This document shows, one piece after another, positions 15,751 through 25,621 of a DNA stretch of 46,554 nt; within the stretch, counting starts at the first letter, position 1; every line of letters starts with the position of its first letter. The DNA is from Chloroflexota bacterium. GTDB lineage: Bacteria > Chloroflexota > Anaerolineae > Anaerolineales > Villigracilaceae. The notes beneath the pieces are model-generated. The model was not told where the DNA came from. It was given only the letters and a program-made list of their open reading frames with translations, and searched no databases. Location: contig JAJYLQ010000026.1 in assembly GCA_021787595.1 (NCBI GenBank), positions 1 to 46,554 of the forward strand, written 5' to 3'. The translations under genes were made by a program, and so were the position numbers.

Positions 15751-16491
15751 TTATCTTTCTTCTTTCTTCTTCAAAAGGAATTTACGATCATCATCATCGA
15801 GCTGCGCTTTTTCCAAAAGATCAGGGCGGCGCTCCAGCGTTCGCAGCAAGGATTGTTCGCGGCGCCACTTTGCGATCTTTGCATGATCGCCGGAGAGCAA
15901 AACCTCCGGCACGCTCTCGCCGCGGAATTCAGGCGGGCGCGTGTAATGCGGATATTCCAACAAGCCCGACGCGTGTGAGTCGTCCGCCGCGCCATCGGGG
16001 TCGCCGAGCACGCCGGGGATCAAACGCGAAACCGCGTCAATCAGAATCAGCGCGGGCAGTTCGCCGCCGGTGAGGACATAATCGCCGATGGAAATTTCGT
16101 CCGTGACCAGATGTTTGCGGATGCGTTCATCCACGCCCTCGTAGCGTCCGCAGATCAATGCGATTTTTTCGTGCCCCGATAATTCCTGCGCGATGGTTTG
16201 GTCGAACACGCGTCCCTGCGGAGTCAGCAAAATGATCGGCGTATCAGACTTCCGAAGTCTCGGACCCAGAATCGATTCGACGGCTTCGAAAAGCGGTTCC
16301 GGTTTCATTACCATCCCGCCTCCGCCGCCGTAGGGAATGTCGTCCGTCGTGTGGTGTTTATCGTGTGTGTAATCGCGGATGTTGTGGACGCGAACGTCAA
16401 TCAATCCGCGCTGGCGGGCGCGCTGCAAAATGCTGCTGTCGAGGTATGGAGGAAAAACTTCAGGCAAAAGCGTGAACACTTCAAATTGCAT
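15751..16491 (-). CDS. trmD: tRNA (guanine-37-N1)-methyltransferase
   Basis: A 246-residue SPOUT-class methyltransferase that makes m1G37 in tRNAs to prevent frameshifting. Diagnostic segments are [11 protein letters not shown] at the N-terminus, [18 protein letters not shown], the trefoil-knot cofactor site [12 protein letters not shown], and [16 protein letters not shown]. Length is normal. It is not in the common rpsP-rimM-trmD-rplS operon; it starts alone from a divergent region, and no Shine-Dalgarno sequence precedes its ATG. Confidence 0.97.
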   Translation of the reverse strand: MQFEVFTLLPEVFPPYLDSSILQRARQRGLIDVRVHNIRDYTHDKHHTTDDIPYGGGGGMVMKPEPLFEAVESILGPRLRKSDTPIILLTPQGRVFDQTIAQELSGHEKIALICGRYEGVDERIRKHLVTDEISIGDYVLTGGELPALILIDAVSRLIPGVLGDPDGAADDSHASGLLEYPHYTRPPEFRGESVPEVLLSGDHAKIAKWRREQSLLRTLERRPDLLEKAQLDDDDRKFLLKKKEER

Positions 16492-16497
16492 GAATGG

Positions 16498-16503
16498 ATT
16501 TTA
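16498..16503 (-). promoter_or_regulatory. Putative -10 box of trmD, six bases from the ATG
   Basis: TAAAAT on the minus strand is followed by CCATTC and the trmD ATG. A start site about seven bases downstream would coincide with the ATG, giving a leaderless mRNA. The -35 is weak. Confidence 0.45.
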
Positions 16504-16547
16504 GCATATCGCGAGGTGCGCGTTTCACCCCCACTGCCCTTGGGGCA

Positions 16548-16578
16548 CCTCCCCCAAATCCAAAGGATTTGGGGGAGG
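16548..16578. repeat. Perfect 14-bp hairpin in a divergent promoter region
   Basis: A 14-nt arm (16548-16561) pairs perfectly with 16565-16578 around an AAA loop. It lies between the divergent starts of trmD and the first TPR gene, so it is not an ordinary terminator of either. The flanking CCTT/GCAGGAGGGGG sequence resembles dispersed repeat ends. Confidence 0.7.
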
Positions 16579-16616
16579 CAGGAGGGGGCAAATAAGAGTC
16601 CGCTTAGAACACTCGC

Positions 16617-16646
16617 TTGACGCTGGTTTGCGGCGGATGGTAAGAT
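16617..16646 (+). promoter_or_regulatory. Promoter of the first TPR gene
   Basis: TTGACG (16617-16622), 18 nt, TAAGAT (16641-16646), then exactly six bases (GATTGC) to the ATG at 16653. The arrangement predicts a leaderless transcript and favours this ATG over the internal one at 16680. Confidence 0.6.
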
Positions 16647-16652
16647 GATTGC

Positions 16653-17972
16653 ATGTATTTGAAAGGCAGTAAATGGAGTATGAACCGGCGGCGCCGGCAT
16701 TTCAACTGGTTCCGCATTATTTTGCTTTTGCTTTTGATCGCAGGCGGACTCTATTTGGATAAGGCCATTATTCCCAATACGCCGTCGCCATTCGAGCCAA
16801 CGCCGACGGCCACACGTCCGCCTGAGTCTTACATAACCGACGCGCAGAATTTGTTCGCACAAGGAAAACTTCTTCAATCCATTCAGGCGTATCAACAGGC
16901 CATCGCGGTCAAGCCCAACGATCCAGCCATCTATGTCGCGCTGGCGCAGGTTCAAATTTACGCCGGCAATTACAAGGACGCGCAGACCAGCGCCGAGGAT
17001 GCGCTGCTTTTAAATCCAAACAATTCGATGGCGCAGGCGGTGCGCGCCTGGGCGCTCGACTATCAAAACGATTACACCGATGCGGAAACTTCCATTCAAA
17101 AAGCGCTGGAACTTGATCCGAAGAATGCGATAGCCCATGCTTATTATGCACAGATTCTGGTGGACGAAGGTGCGGATACGATTCCGAAGGCGATCACCGA
17201 ATCACAGACAGCTATCGCGCTGGCGCCCAACACGCTCGATGCGCTGCGCGCCCGCGGTTATGTTCTTCAGGCGACCGGCAACTATCAGGAATCCATTCAG
17301 GAATATCAGGCCGCGGCTGCGATCAACAATAACATCGCAGATACCCATCTTCAGGTCGGGATCAATTACAGGGCGCTTGGTATTTCCGATAAAGCCATTC
17401 AGGAATTTTCAGTTGCCAATGCACTGAATCCCACTGACTGGCACGCGCCCTATTATATTTCCCGTACCTATGCTTATGTCGGCCAATTTGCCAAGGCTCA
17501 GCAATATGCCCAATCGGCGGTGAGCGTCGCACCGGCCGATCCCGCTTTGCATGGCAATCTGGGTGTGATGTATTATCACAATGCAGATTGGGCCAATGCG
17601 GTAAAGGAATTGAGCCTGGCTGTAAACGGCGGCATGACCAATGATGGCAAGAAGGTGAATCCCGTTTCTCTCGCGGCGAATGACCCGCTTATAGATGAAT
17701 ATTATTTCACGGACGCGCTTGTGCTGGCTCGCTTGAATCGTTGTGGCGATTCGCTGCAAATTGTTCAGAAAATCCAGGCGTTGGTTCCCTCGGATCAAAC
17801 TGCGATGGATAACGCGAATGCAGCCACGCAGATCTGCCAGAAGAATTTGGCCTCGACCGGGACCGTGTCTCCCGCTTCGACAGGCACCGCCGGGATACCC
17901 GCCATAACTTCCACGCCTGAGATTGCCATAACGTCAACACCGGAAATACCTGTTATAACTTCCACACCATGA
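16653..17972 (+). CDS. Membrane-anchored TPR protein with Thr/Pro-rich ends
   Basis: A 439-residue protein. A basic N-terminus (RRRR at 12-15) and one membrane helix (about 20-35) are followed by a PTATRPP linker and about nine TPR repeats, such as AIYVALAQVQIYAGNYKDAQ and DTLDALRARGYVLQATGNYQ. The C-terminus ends in ITSTPE-type repeats. Orientation by the positive-inside rule places the TPR part outside the membrane. TPR domains bind other proteins, so a scaffold role is likely. It overlaps its downstream paralogue as ATGA. I prefer the ATG at 16653 because of the promoter spacing; Met10 at 16680 has GGAG only one base away. Confidence 0.87.
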   Translation: MYLKGSKWSMNRRRRHFNWFRIILLLLLIAGGLYLDKAIIPNTPSPFEPTPTATRPPESYITDAQNLFAQGKLLQSIQAYQQAIAVKPNDPAIYVALAQVQIYAGNYKDAQTSAEDALLLNPNNSMAQAVRAWALDYQNDYTDAETSIQKALELDPKNAIAHAYYAQILVDEGADTIPKAITESQTAIALAPNTLDALRARGYVLQATGNYQESIQEYQAAAAINNNIADTHLQVGINYRALGISDKAIQEFSVANALNPTDWHAPYYISRTYAYVGQFAKAQQYAQSAVSVAPADPALHGNLGVMYYHNADWANAVKELSLAVNGGMTNDGKKVNPVSLAANDPLIDEYYFTDALVLARLNRCGDSLQIVQKIQALVPSDQTAMDNANAATQICQKNLASTGTVSPASTGTAGIPAITSTPEIAITSTPEIPVITSTP

Positions 17973-19423
17973 ACGTTTCCCCACGCCGTCCCATTTTCAA
18001 TCGCCGGGCGGAATCGAGCATCTATCGCATGTTCTTCTGGGCGATCCTCGCGCTGGGCGGAGTATGGCTGATCATTCAAATCCAGCAAGGCGATATCAAA
18101 TCGCCTTTCCAGCCCACGCCCACGCCCACGCGCAATTCCACTTCCTACGAATTGGAAGGAGAGGCCCAATTCACTGCCGGAAACCTCGACGCGGCAATTG
18201 CCGCTTATCAGCAAGCTGTGCGCGTGGATCCGACCAACGCGGAAACCTGGGCAAACCTGGCGCGCATCCAAACCTATTCGACCACGCTTCTGACCATCGA
18301 CGCGGAGAAAGAGACGCGTTTGCAGGAAGCGCTCAAATCCGCGACGCAAGCCACCACCCTCGCGCCGGATGACAGCACAACCCATGCGGTGCGCGCCTTT
18401 GTCCTCGACTGGAATGCCAATTCCCTCCTGGTGGATAATAATCAAGTCCAGGATTACCTGGCCCAGGCCGATCAGGAATCCCTGCGCGCCCTGCAATTGG
18501 ACGGCAATAATGTGCGCGCGCTCGCATTCTACGCCGAGATTCTGGTGGACGAACAAAAGTGGACACAGGCGCAGGATTACATCCAGCAGGCGGCGGACCG
18601 CGACCCTTCCCTAATGGATGTGCACCGCGTCTATGCGTACGTGCTCGAGTCGCTGGGACTCTATAATCAGGCCATCCAGGAATACGATAAGGCCATTGCC
18701 ATTGACCCCAATCTGACCTTCCTGTACCTCAGCGCGGGATTGAACTACCGCCAGCTTGGGTTCCGCAGCCCGAATGCGGAAACGCAAAAGCAGTTGTACG
18801 ATAAATCGCTGGGATATTTTACGAAGGCGGTCAGCATTAATCAGCAACTGGGCGTCAAGGATCCTAACCCCTATATTTCGATTGCCAAAACCTATTCACA
18901 GGAAGGTGAATTTTTCATCGCCGCACGGAACGTACAGAAAGCCTTATCGTTCAAGCCCGATAACGCGGATATTTACGGACAACTGGGCATCATCTATTTC
19001 AAGTCGCGCAACTACGAAGGCTCGATCCCGGCTCTGCAATGCGCCGTCGAAGGGTGCAGCGGCGATGTCTCCTGCCAGGGCCGCGGCCTGGATGCCTGCG
19101 ATGCCCAGGACCCGCCAGTCACCGTGAAGGGACTGCCGCTCTCGCCGGGAACGGTGGACTACTACCAGGTTTATTTTTCGGTGCTGGCCGCCCTCGGTCC
19201 GCGCGACCCGACGTATTGTCCAAAAGCGATGAGCATTGCGGATGAAGTCCAGGCCAGCGGATTGATCGCCGCGCGCCCCGATATCGCAAATAACATGGCG
19301 GTTGCCCGGCAGGAATGTTCCCCGTCAAATGCAACATCCATGCCGGTTTCGACGGGCACGCCGCTTTTCCTTGCCACGTCCACGCCTTTCCCAACTTCGA
19401 GTTCATATAACACACAGCCCTGA
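17969..19423 (+). CDS. Second membrane-anchored TPR protein, paralogue of the preceding gene
   Basis: A 484-residue protein with the same plan as its neighbour: a basic N-terminus, one membrane helix at about 20-36, the linker SPFQPTPTPTRNSTSY, then TPR repeats and a Thr/Ser/Pro-rich tail. The linker matches SPFEPTPTATRPPESY of the first protein, showing tandem duplication. A Cys-bearing loop (CAVEGCSGDVSC and CDAQD) late in the protein is absent from the first copy and may form disulfides outside the cell. The start overlaps the previous stop by ATGA, so translation is coupled. Confidence 0.88.
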   Translation: MNVSPRRPIFNRRAESSIYRMFFWAILALGGVWLIIQIQQGDIKSPFQPTPTPTRNSTSYELEGEAQFTAGNLDAAIAAYQQAVRVDPTNAETWANLARIQTYSTTLLTIDAEKETRLQEALKSATQATTLAPDDSTTHAVRAFVLDWNANSLLVDNNQVQDYLAQADQESLRALQLDGNNVRALAFYAEILVDEQKWTQAQDYIQQAADRDPSLMDVHRVYAYVLESLGLYNQAIQEYDKAIAIDPNLTFLYLSAGLNYRQLGFRSPNAETQKQLYDKSLGYFTKAVSINQQLGVKDPNPYISIAKTYSQEGEFFIAARNVQKALSFKPDNADIYGQLGIIYFKSRNYEGSIPALQCAVEGCSGDVSCQGRGLDACDAQDPPVTVKGLPLSPGTVDYYQVYFSVLAALGPRDPTYCPKAMSIADEVQASGLIAARPDIANNMAVARQECSPSNATSMPVSTGTPLFLATSTPFPTSSSYNTQP

Positions 19424-19460
19424 TGAATGTCAGAATTGCATAAGAGATTCTGGATTCCTC

Positions 19461-19489
19461 TTGACGCGGGCTTGTGAATTCAGTATCAT
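19461..19489 (+). promoter_or_regulatory. groESL promoter
   Basis: TTGACG (19461-19466), 17 nt, TATCAT (19484-19489). The CIRCE operator begins five bases downstream, so HrcA bound there would block the start of transcription. Confidence 0.8.
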
Positions 19490-19493
19490 ACGA

Positions 19494-19520
19494 TTAGCAC
19501 TCGATACCTTGGAGTGCTAA
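19494..19520 (+). promoter_or_regulatory. CIRCE operator for HrcA
   Basis: A perfect match to the CIRCE consensus: TTAGCACTC, nine bases, GAGTGCTAA. It overlaps the transcription start region of groES. HrcA repressor binding here is established for this element; the hrcA gene itself is not in the window. Confidence 0.97.
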
Positions 19521-19564
19521 TTTCGTGCTTATTTCGAGACACAAAACTTATCAGGAGGTCAAAG

Positions 19565-19867
19565 ATGGCAAGCAAGCTCAAGCTCAAACCTCTAGGCGGA
19601 CGCGTGATCGTCGAGCCGATTGAGCAGGAAGATATCACCGCAGGCGGTATCATCCTGCCGGACACCGCCAAAGAGAAACCGCAGGAAGGCAAGATCCTGG
19701 CGGCGGGACCGGGCGACCGGAACGAAAAAGGCGAACGCGTCCCGATGGATTTGAAAGCCGGTGACAGGGTACTCTTCGCAAAATATTCCGGCACAGAAGT
19801 CAAAATGGATGGCAGGAAATTGCTCATCATGCGCGAAAGCGACATTTTGGCCATCGTCGAAAGCTAA
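19565..19867 (+). CDS. groES: GroES co-chaperonin
   Basis: A 100-residue Cpn10 that caps the GroEL ring. It begins [18 protein letters not shown]; the mobile-loop region contains [19 protein letters not shown], and the end has [17 protein letters not shown] nine bases before the ATG at 19565 settles the start; an open frame running from 19514 lacks a ribosome site and begins in the CIRCE element. It is co-transcribed with groEL, 17 bp downstream. Confidence 0.98.
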   Translation: MASKLKLKPLGGRVIVEPIEQEDITAGGIILPDTAKEKPQEGKILAAGPGDRNEKGERVPMDLKAGDRVLFAKYSGTEVKMDGRKLLIMRESDILAIVES

Positions 19868-19884
19868 TTTGGAGGTAATGAATC

Positions 19885-21537
<1,653 letters not shown>

Positions 21538-21541
21538 TCAC

Positions 21542-21579
21542 AAAAGCCTTGCGAAGACTTAACCTTCGCAAGGCTTTTT
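21542..21579 (+). terminator. Rho-independent terminator of groESL
   Basis: A 13-bp perfect stem (21544-21556 with 21564-21576), loop of seven bases, followed by a T run (21575-21579). It lies six bases after the groEL stop. Its A-rich left side could also work in the opposite direction, though no gene there needs it. Confidence 0.93.
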
Positions 21580-21586
21580 CTTTCAT

Positions 21587-21595
21587 TGGTATAAT
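21587..21595 (+). promoter_or_regulatory. Extended -10 promoter of the parvulin lipoprotein gene
   Basis: TGGTATAAT is an extended -10 with a consensus TATAAT at 21590-21595. The ATG follows seven bases later at 21603, so the transcript would be leaderless. No good -35 is seen because the groEL terminator occupies that position. Confidence 0.6.
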
Positions 21596-21602
21596 TCCAA
21601 CA

Positions 21603-22499
21603 ATGTTTTCCCGTCCCCGCAAAATTCTCATTCAATTGACTTTGATTCTTGCGCTTGGATTGACCTCCTGCGGTTCGTTGTTCGGAACCAGAGCGACTCC
21701 AACCCCAACCGGGCCGAAGGCTACGCCCGTGCCTCCAACCGCCACCGCGGAGCCGGCCGCCGCGACCGTCAACGGTGAAATCATCAGCGTGGCCGAATTT
21801 AAAGCCGAACTTGCGCGTTATAAAGCGGCACAAACCGCGCTGGGTAAAACCGTCGCGGATCAGGACGCGAGCAAGACCGTCCTCGAGGATTTGATCGCGC
21901 AGGTTTTGCTGGCGCAGGGCGCCAAGGCCGCGGGATTCACTTTAACGGAATCCGCTTTGCAGTCCCGGATCGACGCGCTGACAACCCAGCTCGGCGGCGC
22001 GGGCAAATTAACGGCATGGGAATCCGCTCACGGTTACACCGACGCGTCCTTCCGCTCCGCATTGACGCTCTCGGCCGAGGCCGCGTGGATGCGCGACAAG
22101 ATCGTGAACGCGGTTCCGAAGACTGCCGACCAGGTGCATGTCCAGCAGATTTTGCTCTATAATGCGACTGACGCGCAGTCGGTGCTGGACCAGCTCAAAA
22201 GCGGCGCGGATTTTGCGACGCTGGCCGCTCAGTATGATCCGAACGCCAGCGGCGATCTGGGCTGGTTTCCGAGAGGCTACCTGCTCGATCCGAAAGTCGA
22301 AGAGGCGGCTTTCAGTTTACAGGTTGGACAGATCAGTGACGTGATCCAAACAGATTCCGGATATGTCATTATCAAGGTGTTGGGGCGCGACGCCCAGCAC
22401 CCTCTTTCGCCCGACGCTTATCTTGTATTGCAGGATGGCGCTTTGAAGGCTTGGGTTTCGCGGCAGCGCGCGCGGACCGCGGTTGTGTTGGCCCCATAA
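21603..22499 (+). CDS. Parvulin-type peptidyl-prolyl isomerase lipoprotein
   Basis: A 298-residue lipoprotein of the PpiC/SurA/PrsA type. The signal peptide ends in lipobox LTSC (about residues 24-27), followed by an AT/PTPT-rich linker and a SurA-like helical region with VNGEIISVAEFKAELARYK. The rotamase domain has VHVQQILLYN, LKSGADFATLAAQYDP, GDLGWFPRG and VIQTDSGYVIIKVLG. It should assist folding of exported proteins outside the membrane. The ATG at 21603 is favoured by the signal peptide; the frame opens further upstream inside the terminator. Confidence 0.92.
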   Translation: MFSRPRKILIQLTLILALGLTSCGSLFGTRATPTPTGPKATPVPPTATAEPAAATVNGEIISVAEFKAELARYKAAQTALGKTVADQDASKTVLEDLIAQVLLAQGAKAAGFTLTESALQSRIDALTTQLGGAGKLTAWESAHGYTDASFRSALTLSAEAAWMRDKIVNAVPKTADQVHVQQILLYNATDAQSVLDQLKSGADFATLAAQYDPNASGDLGWFPRGYLLDPKVEEAAFSLQVGQISDVIQTDSGYVIIKVLGRDAQHPLSPDAYLVLQDGALKAWVSRQRARTAVVLAP

Positions 22500-22512
22500 C
22501 TGGAGTGACACG

Positions 22513-23265
22513 ATGGACAATTACGATTTCAATGACCAGCCTGTTAAACGTTCCGGCCCGCAATTGAGCATGTGGGATCTGCTGACCGTTCTGGTCCTGT
22601 TGATAACGGTTTGCATCGGCGGTTATTTTTTGATGATCTTCGTCAATCCCAATTCGCCGCTCAACCCATTTCCGCCCGCGCCCACGGCCCTGTCGTTCCC
22701 CACCGCGACCATCACGCCGATCCAGCCGCCCGCAACGTGGACGCCGACTCTTGTCGACATCACCAATACGCCGACGCTGGTCGCTACGATTACTTTAATG
22801 CCCTCGCCGACCGGATTCTCGCTCATCCCACCGTCCAAAACCCCCCAGCCGACCAGGACGCCGAAGGCGACCGCAACGCCAACAGCCCCATTTTCTTCAT
22901 CTCCTCCCAGCTATATTCAAAGCACGATCATCGCGCATCTTGCCGACCGGGGATGTGACTGGCAGGGCGTTGGCGGCACCGTGGACGATGCCAATAACGG
23001 TCCGATCATTGGCATGGTCATCCGCCTGGTTGGGACGTGGGGCAATCAGTCCGTCAACCTGACGACGGTCAGCGGCGTCAGTCCTGATTACGGAAAATCA
23101 GGCTGGGAATTTACGCTCGGCACCTCCCCGATTGATACCACCGGGACGCTCTATGTTCAACTGCTGGATCAGGCCGGTCTCCCGCTTTCGCAGAATGTTT
23201 ATATCAATACGTATGCCAGCTGCACGAAGAATTTGGTTCTTGTCCGCTTCAAAAAGAATCGATAG
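22513..23265 (+). CDS. Membrane-anchored protein with Thr/Pro-rich linker and beta-rich C-terminal domain
   Basis: A 250-residue protein of unknown function. One membrane helix (about 20-43) is followed by a long Thr/Pro-rich linker (TPTLVDITNTPTLVAT and KTPQPTRTPKATATPT). A C-terminal domain of about 110 residues holds two cysteines (RGCDWQGVGG and TYASCTKN) and alternating strands, probably a beta-sandwich outside the cell. GGAG seven bases before the ATG marks the start. It is 13 bp after the parvulin gene, so the two are co-transcribed and the isomerase may help fold it. Confidence 0.8.
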   Translation: MDNYDFNDQPVKRSGPQLSMWDLLTVLVLLITVCIGGYFLMIFVNPNSPLNPFPPAPTALSFPTATITPIQPPATWTPTLVDITNTPTLVATITLMPSPTGFSLIPPSKTPQPTRTPKATATPTAPFSSSPPSYIQSTIIAHLADRGCDWQGVGGTVDDANNGPIIGMVIRLVGTWGNQSVNLTTVSGVSPDYGKSGWEFTLGTSPIDTTGTLYVQLLDQAGLPLSQNVYINTYASCTKNLVLVRFKKNR

Positions 23266-23459
23266 TCATATCAATACAAATGTTTGCTGTACTGGCAATG
23301 AAATGTGAGCAGGGTGGAAAATCTATCACCATCACCTGTTACTGTCGTATTCGCCGTTGAGGCTGGATGTGATTTATTTGCGTGAAGTCTATCTGGCATA
23401 ATGTCCGTTCTTGTTGCTTTGATGAAATAGTCTAACCATAAGGAAAATTTTAGATTTTA

Positions 23460-23892
23460 GATTGTTGATTGCTGATTGGATTTCGGGCTAAGGAGGCTGC
23501 ATGGACGCGGATGAACTCAAGAAGAGGACGAAGCAATTCGGTTTGCGAATTATCCGACTGATTGAGGCATTACCATCTTCAAAGGCCGCAAATGTGATTG
23601 GCAATCAACTTCTTCGTTCGGGCACTTCTGTAGGAGCGAACTATCGCGCTGCATGCCGGGCGCGTTCCAAACCCGACTTTATATCGAAAGCCAGCATTTC
23701 CATCGAAGAAGCAGATGAATCACTTTATTGGATGGAAATGCTGGTCGAAGCAGAGATTATGCCAAAAGAAAAACTTACTGCGCTTATGAAAGAAGCTGAC
23801 GAAATTGTCGCCATTCTTACTGCTTCGGTTAAAACGGCGCGGGCCAGTATCAATCAGCGAGGTTAGCGATGCCCAATCAACAATCAACAATC
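23460..23892. repeat. Inverted repeats bracketing the S23 gene
   Basis: The 20-nt left arm at 23460-23479 is matched by the reverse complement at 23873-23892 in 19 of 20 positions. The left arm continues outward as TTTTAGATTTTA and the right arm is expanded by CAATCAA units. The arms enclose the four-helix-bundle gene. The right arm lies within the first codons of herA. Confidence 0.82.
23501..23866 (+). CDS. S23-type four-helix-bundle protein
   Basis: A 121-residue protein of the family first seen in 23S rRNA intervening sequences. Diagnostic segments are FGLRIIRLIEALP, NQLLRSGTSVGANYRAACRARS and the helix KASISIEEADESLYWMEML. It is all-helical and basic; relatives form pentameric bundles that bind nucleic acid, and Avd proteins of diversity-generating retroelements share the fold. 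Here it is a free-standing gene, not inside rRNA, with AAGGAGG before the ATG and inverted repeats on both sides. The function of solitary copies is not established. Confidence 0.92.
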   Translation: MDADELKKRTKQFGLRIIRLIEALPSSKAANVIGNQLLRSGTSVGANYRAACRARSKPDFISKASISIEEADESLYWMEMLVEAEIMPKEKLTALMKEADEIVAILTASVKTARASINQRG

Positions 23893-25569
23893 AACAATCA
23901 GCAATCCATCATCGGTTACATCATCGGCGGCGGACTGAAAGAATCCTTCCGGGCGCGCATCACTGTCGAGCCGCAGCAAGTTCAGGAAGGCGCGTTCGTC
24001 GTCGTCGAAAATTCGGGCTGGCGATATTACGGCCTCGTCACGGACATCCAACTCGGCGCGACCGATCCGCGTTTTGCGGATGAACAAACCGAAGCGCGTC
24101 TGCCTGCTTCGATTGCGAAGGCATTGCACGGACAAACGCTCTATACGAATCTCGAAATCCTTCCAGCGTTGATGCAGGATATCGGCCCCGATCCCGCCTC
24201 GGCGGAGTATAAAAAATGGAGGCAGGAAAATCCCGAAGACCCGAAGCCGCTTCCAGTCAAGACCGTGCCGCCGCATCATTCTTCGGTTGAGTTGGCGCGA
24301 CCGGAACACATCGCTGGCATCTTCGGCGAACCAAGCGACAAGAATTTCATCATCGGTTATACGCGTGAACAGAATCATCCCGTGTGCATTGACTTGGAAA
24401 AATTCGTCCAGCGTTCATCGGGCATCTTCGGCGCAACCGGAACCGGCAAATCATTTTTGACGCGTGCGGTGCTCGCTGGATTGATTCATTACAATAAAGC
24501 CTCGGTGTTGGTGTTCGACATGCACAACGAATATGGATTCGACGACACCGCTTCGGACACAGGACTGCGCGTGATTGGGTTGAAGAGCAAGTTCGCGTCG
24601 AAGGTGCGCGTGGTGGGACTCGGCGCGGGCGCGAAGATCCGCGGCTCGGCCCCGGACTTCAATCTGGAGATCGCGGAAAGTGACATTTCCACGTCTGACA
24701 TCGAACTGCTGGCGCGTGAACTCGACTTGAAAGAGACGACCGCCACCACACTCGACGCACTGTGGAATTCGTTCAAGCGCGATTGGTTCAGCGAATTCAA
24801 AGCGATGACTCAGGAACAGGTCACAACCGAAGACGGAAAGAAAGTCCCCGCGAACGGAAGCGTGGCCGCTTGGGCCAATGCCAACGGAGTCAACGTGATG
24901 GCCGCCGAGGCACTGCACAACAAACTGCGGCGATTGTTCAACAAGCCATACGTGGTCGCCAGGCCTGCCGCGGACTCGATCAAGGAAATCATCCCCTCGC
25001 TCGAAAACGGACAGCCTATCGTGCTGTCGTTCGGCGAGCATGAGACGGATTTGGATTATCTGTTTGTCTCGAACTTGTTGACGCGCCGCATCCGCGAAGC
25101 ATGGGAAAAGAAGACCAACGCGTATCGAACCACTGGCAAAGATGAACCGCGTCAACTCGTGATCGTGATCGAAGAAGCGCATAAACTTTTGAATCGCGAG
25201 ATGGCCTCGCAGACAACGTTCGCCACCATCGCGCGCGAGTTGAGAAAATATTATGTAACGTTACTCGTCATTGACCAGCGCCCGTCGCAGATCTACGATG
25301 AAGTCATGTCGCAGCTCGGGACGCGCATCAGCGGCTGGCTGGGCGACGAGGACGATGTCCATGCCGTGCTGTCGGGGCTGGCAGGCCGCGAAGCCTTGCG
25401 CGGCATGTTGGCGCGGCTGCAGCCGAAGGAGGAAGTTTTGCTTTTGGGCTGGGGCGTGCCGATGCCGCTGCCTGTAAAGTCACGAAGATATGACGATGAA
25501 TTTTGGAGGGAATTGTTGGGCGGAGGAAAGCGTAGCAAGGAGCGGAATTTGAAGGAGTTGGGTTTCTAG
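23869..25569 (+). CDS. herA: HerA-like ATPase with HAS-barrel
   Basis: A 566-residue FtsK/HerA-type motor. After an odd N-terminus (MPNQQSTINNQQSI) comes a HAS-barrel (about 15-60, with VEPQQVQEGAFVVVEN and YYGLVTDIQLG). The ATPase core has Walker A GATGTGKS at 188-195 and Walker B LVIVIEEAHKLL. HerA normally works with the nuclease NurA in DNA end resection or in defence systems; no NurA is seen here. The start lies two bases after the S23 stop, with GAGG before it, and the first 12 codons are formed by repeat sequence. An IS1-like element follows 52 bp downstream. Confidence 0.9.
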   Translation: MPNQQSTINNQQSIIGYIIGGGLKESFRARITVEPQQVQEGAFVVVENSGWRYYGLVTDIQLGATDPRFADEQTEARLPASIAKALHGQTLYTNLEILPALMQDIGPDPASAEYKKWRQENPEDPKPLPVKTVPPHHSSVELARPEHIAGIFGEPSDKNFIIGYTREQNHPVCIDLEKFVQRSSGIFGATGTGKSFLTRAVLAGLIHYNKASVLVFDMHNEYGFDDTASDTGLRVIGLKSKFASKVRVVGLGAGAKIRGSAPDFNLEIAESDISTSDIELLARELDLKETTATTLDALWNSFKRDWFSEFKAMTQEQVTTEDGKKVPANGSVAAWANANGVNVMAAEALHNKLRRLFNKPYVVARPAADSIKEIIPSLENGQPIVLSFGEHETDLDYLFVSNLLTRRIREAWEKKTNAYRTTGKDEPRQLVIVIEEAHKLLNREMASQTTFATIARELRKYYVTLLVIDQRPSQIYDEVMSQLGTRISGWLGDEDDVHAVLSGLAGREALRGMLARLQPKEEVLLLGWGVPMPLPVKSRRYDDEFWRELLGGGKRSKERNLKELGF

Positions 25570-25621
25570 AGCAAATGTTTTTGCAAAAATTGTAAAGAAA
25601 AAGCTATGATAGATCAAAACG

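Noticed and set aside
16548-16578. Rho-independent terminator between trmD and the first TPR gene
   Set aside because: Both genes start, rather than end, on either side of it and there is no T tract, so it is listed as a hairpin repeat.
17890-17972. Repeats at the end of the first TPR gene
   Set aside because: They are in-frame codons for ITSTPE repeats, a protein-level low-complexity tail, not a DNA element.
23876-23904. CRISPR-like short direct repeats (CAATCAA units)
   Set aside because: The units are seven bases long, uninterrupted by spacers, and form part of an inverted-repeat arm. No cas genes are present.
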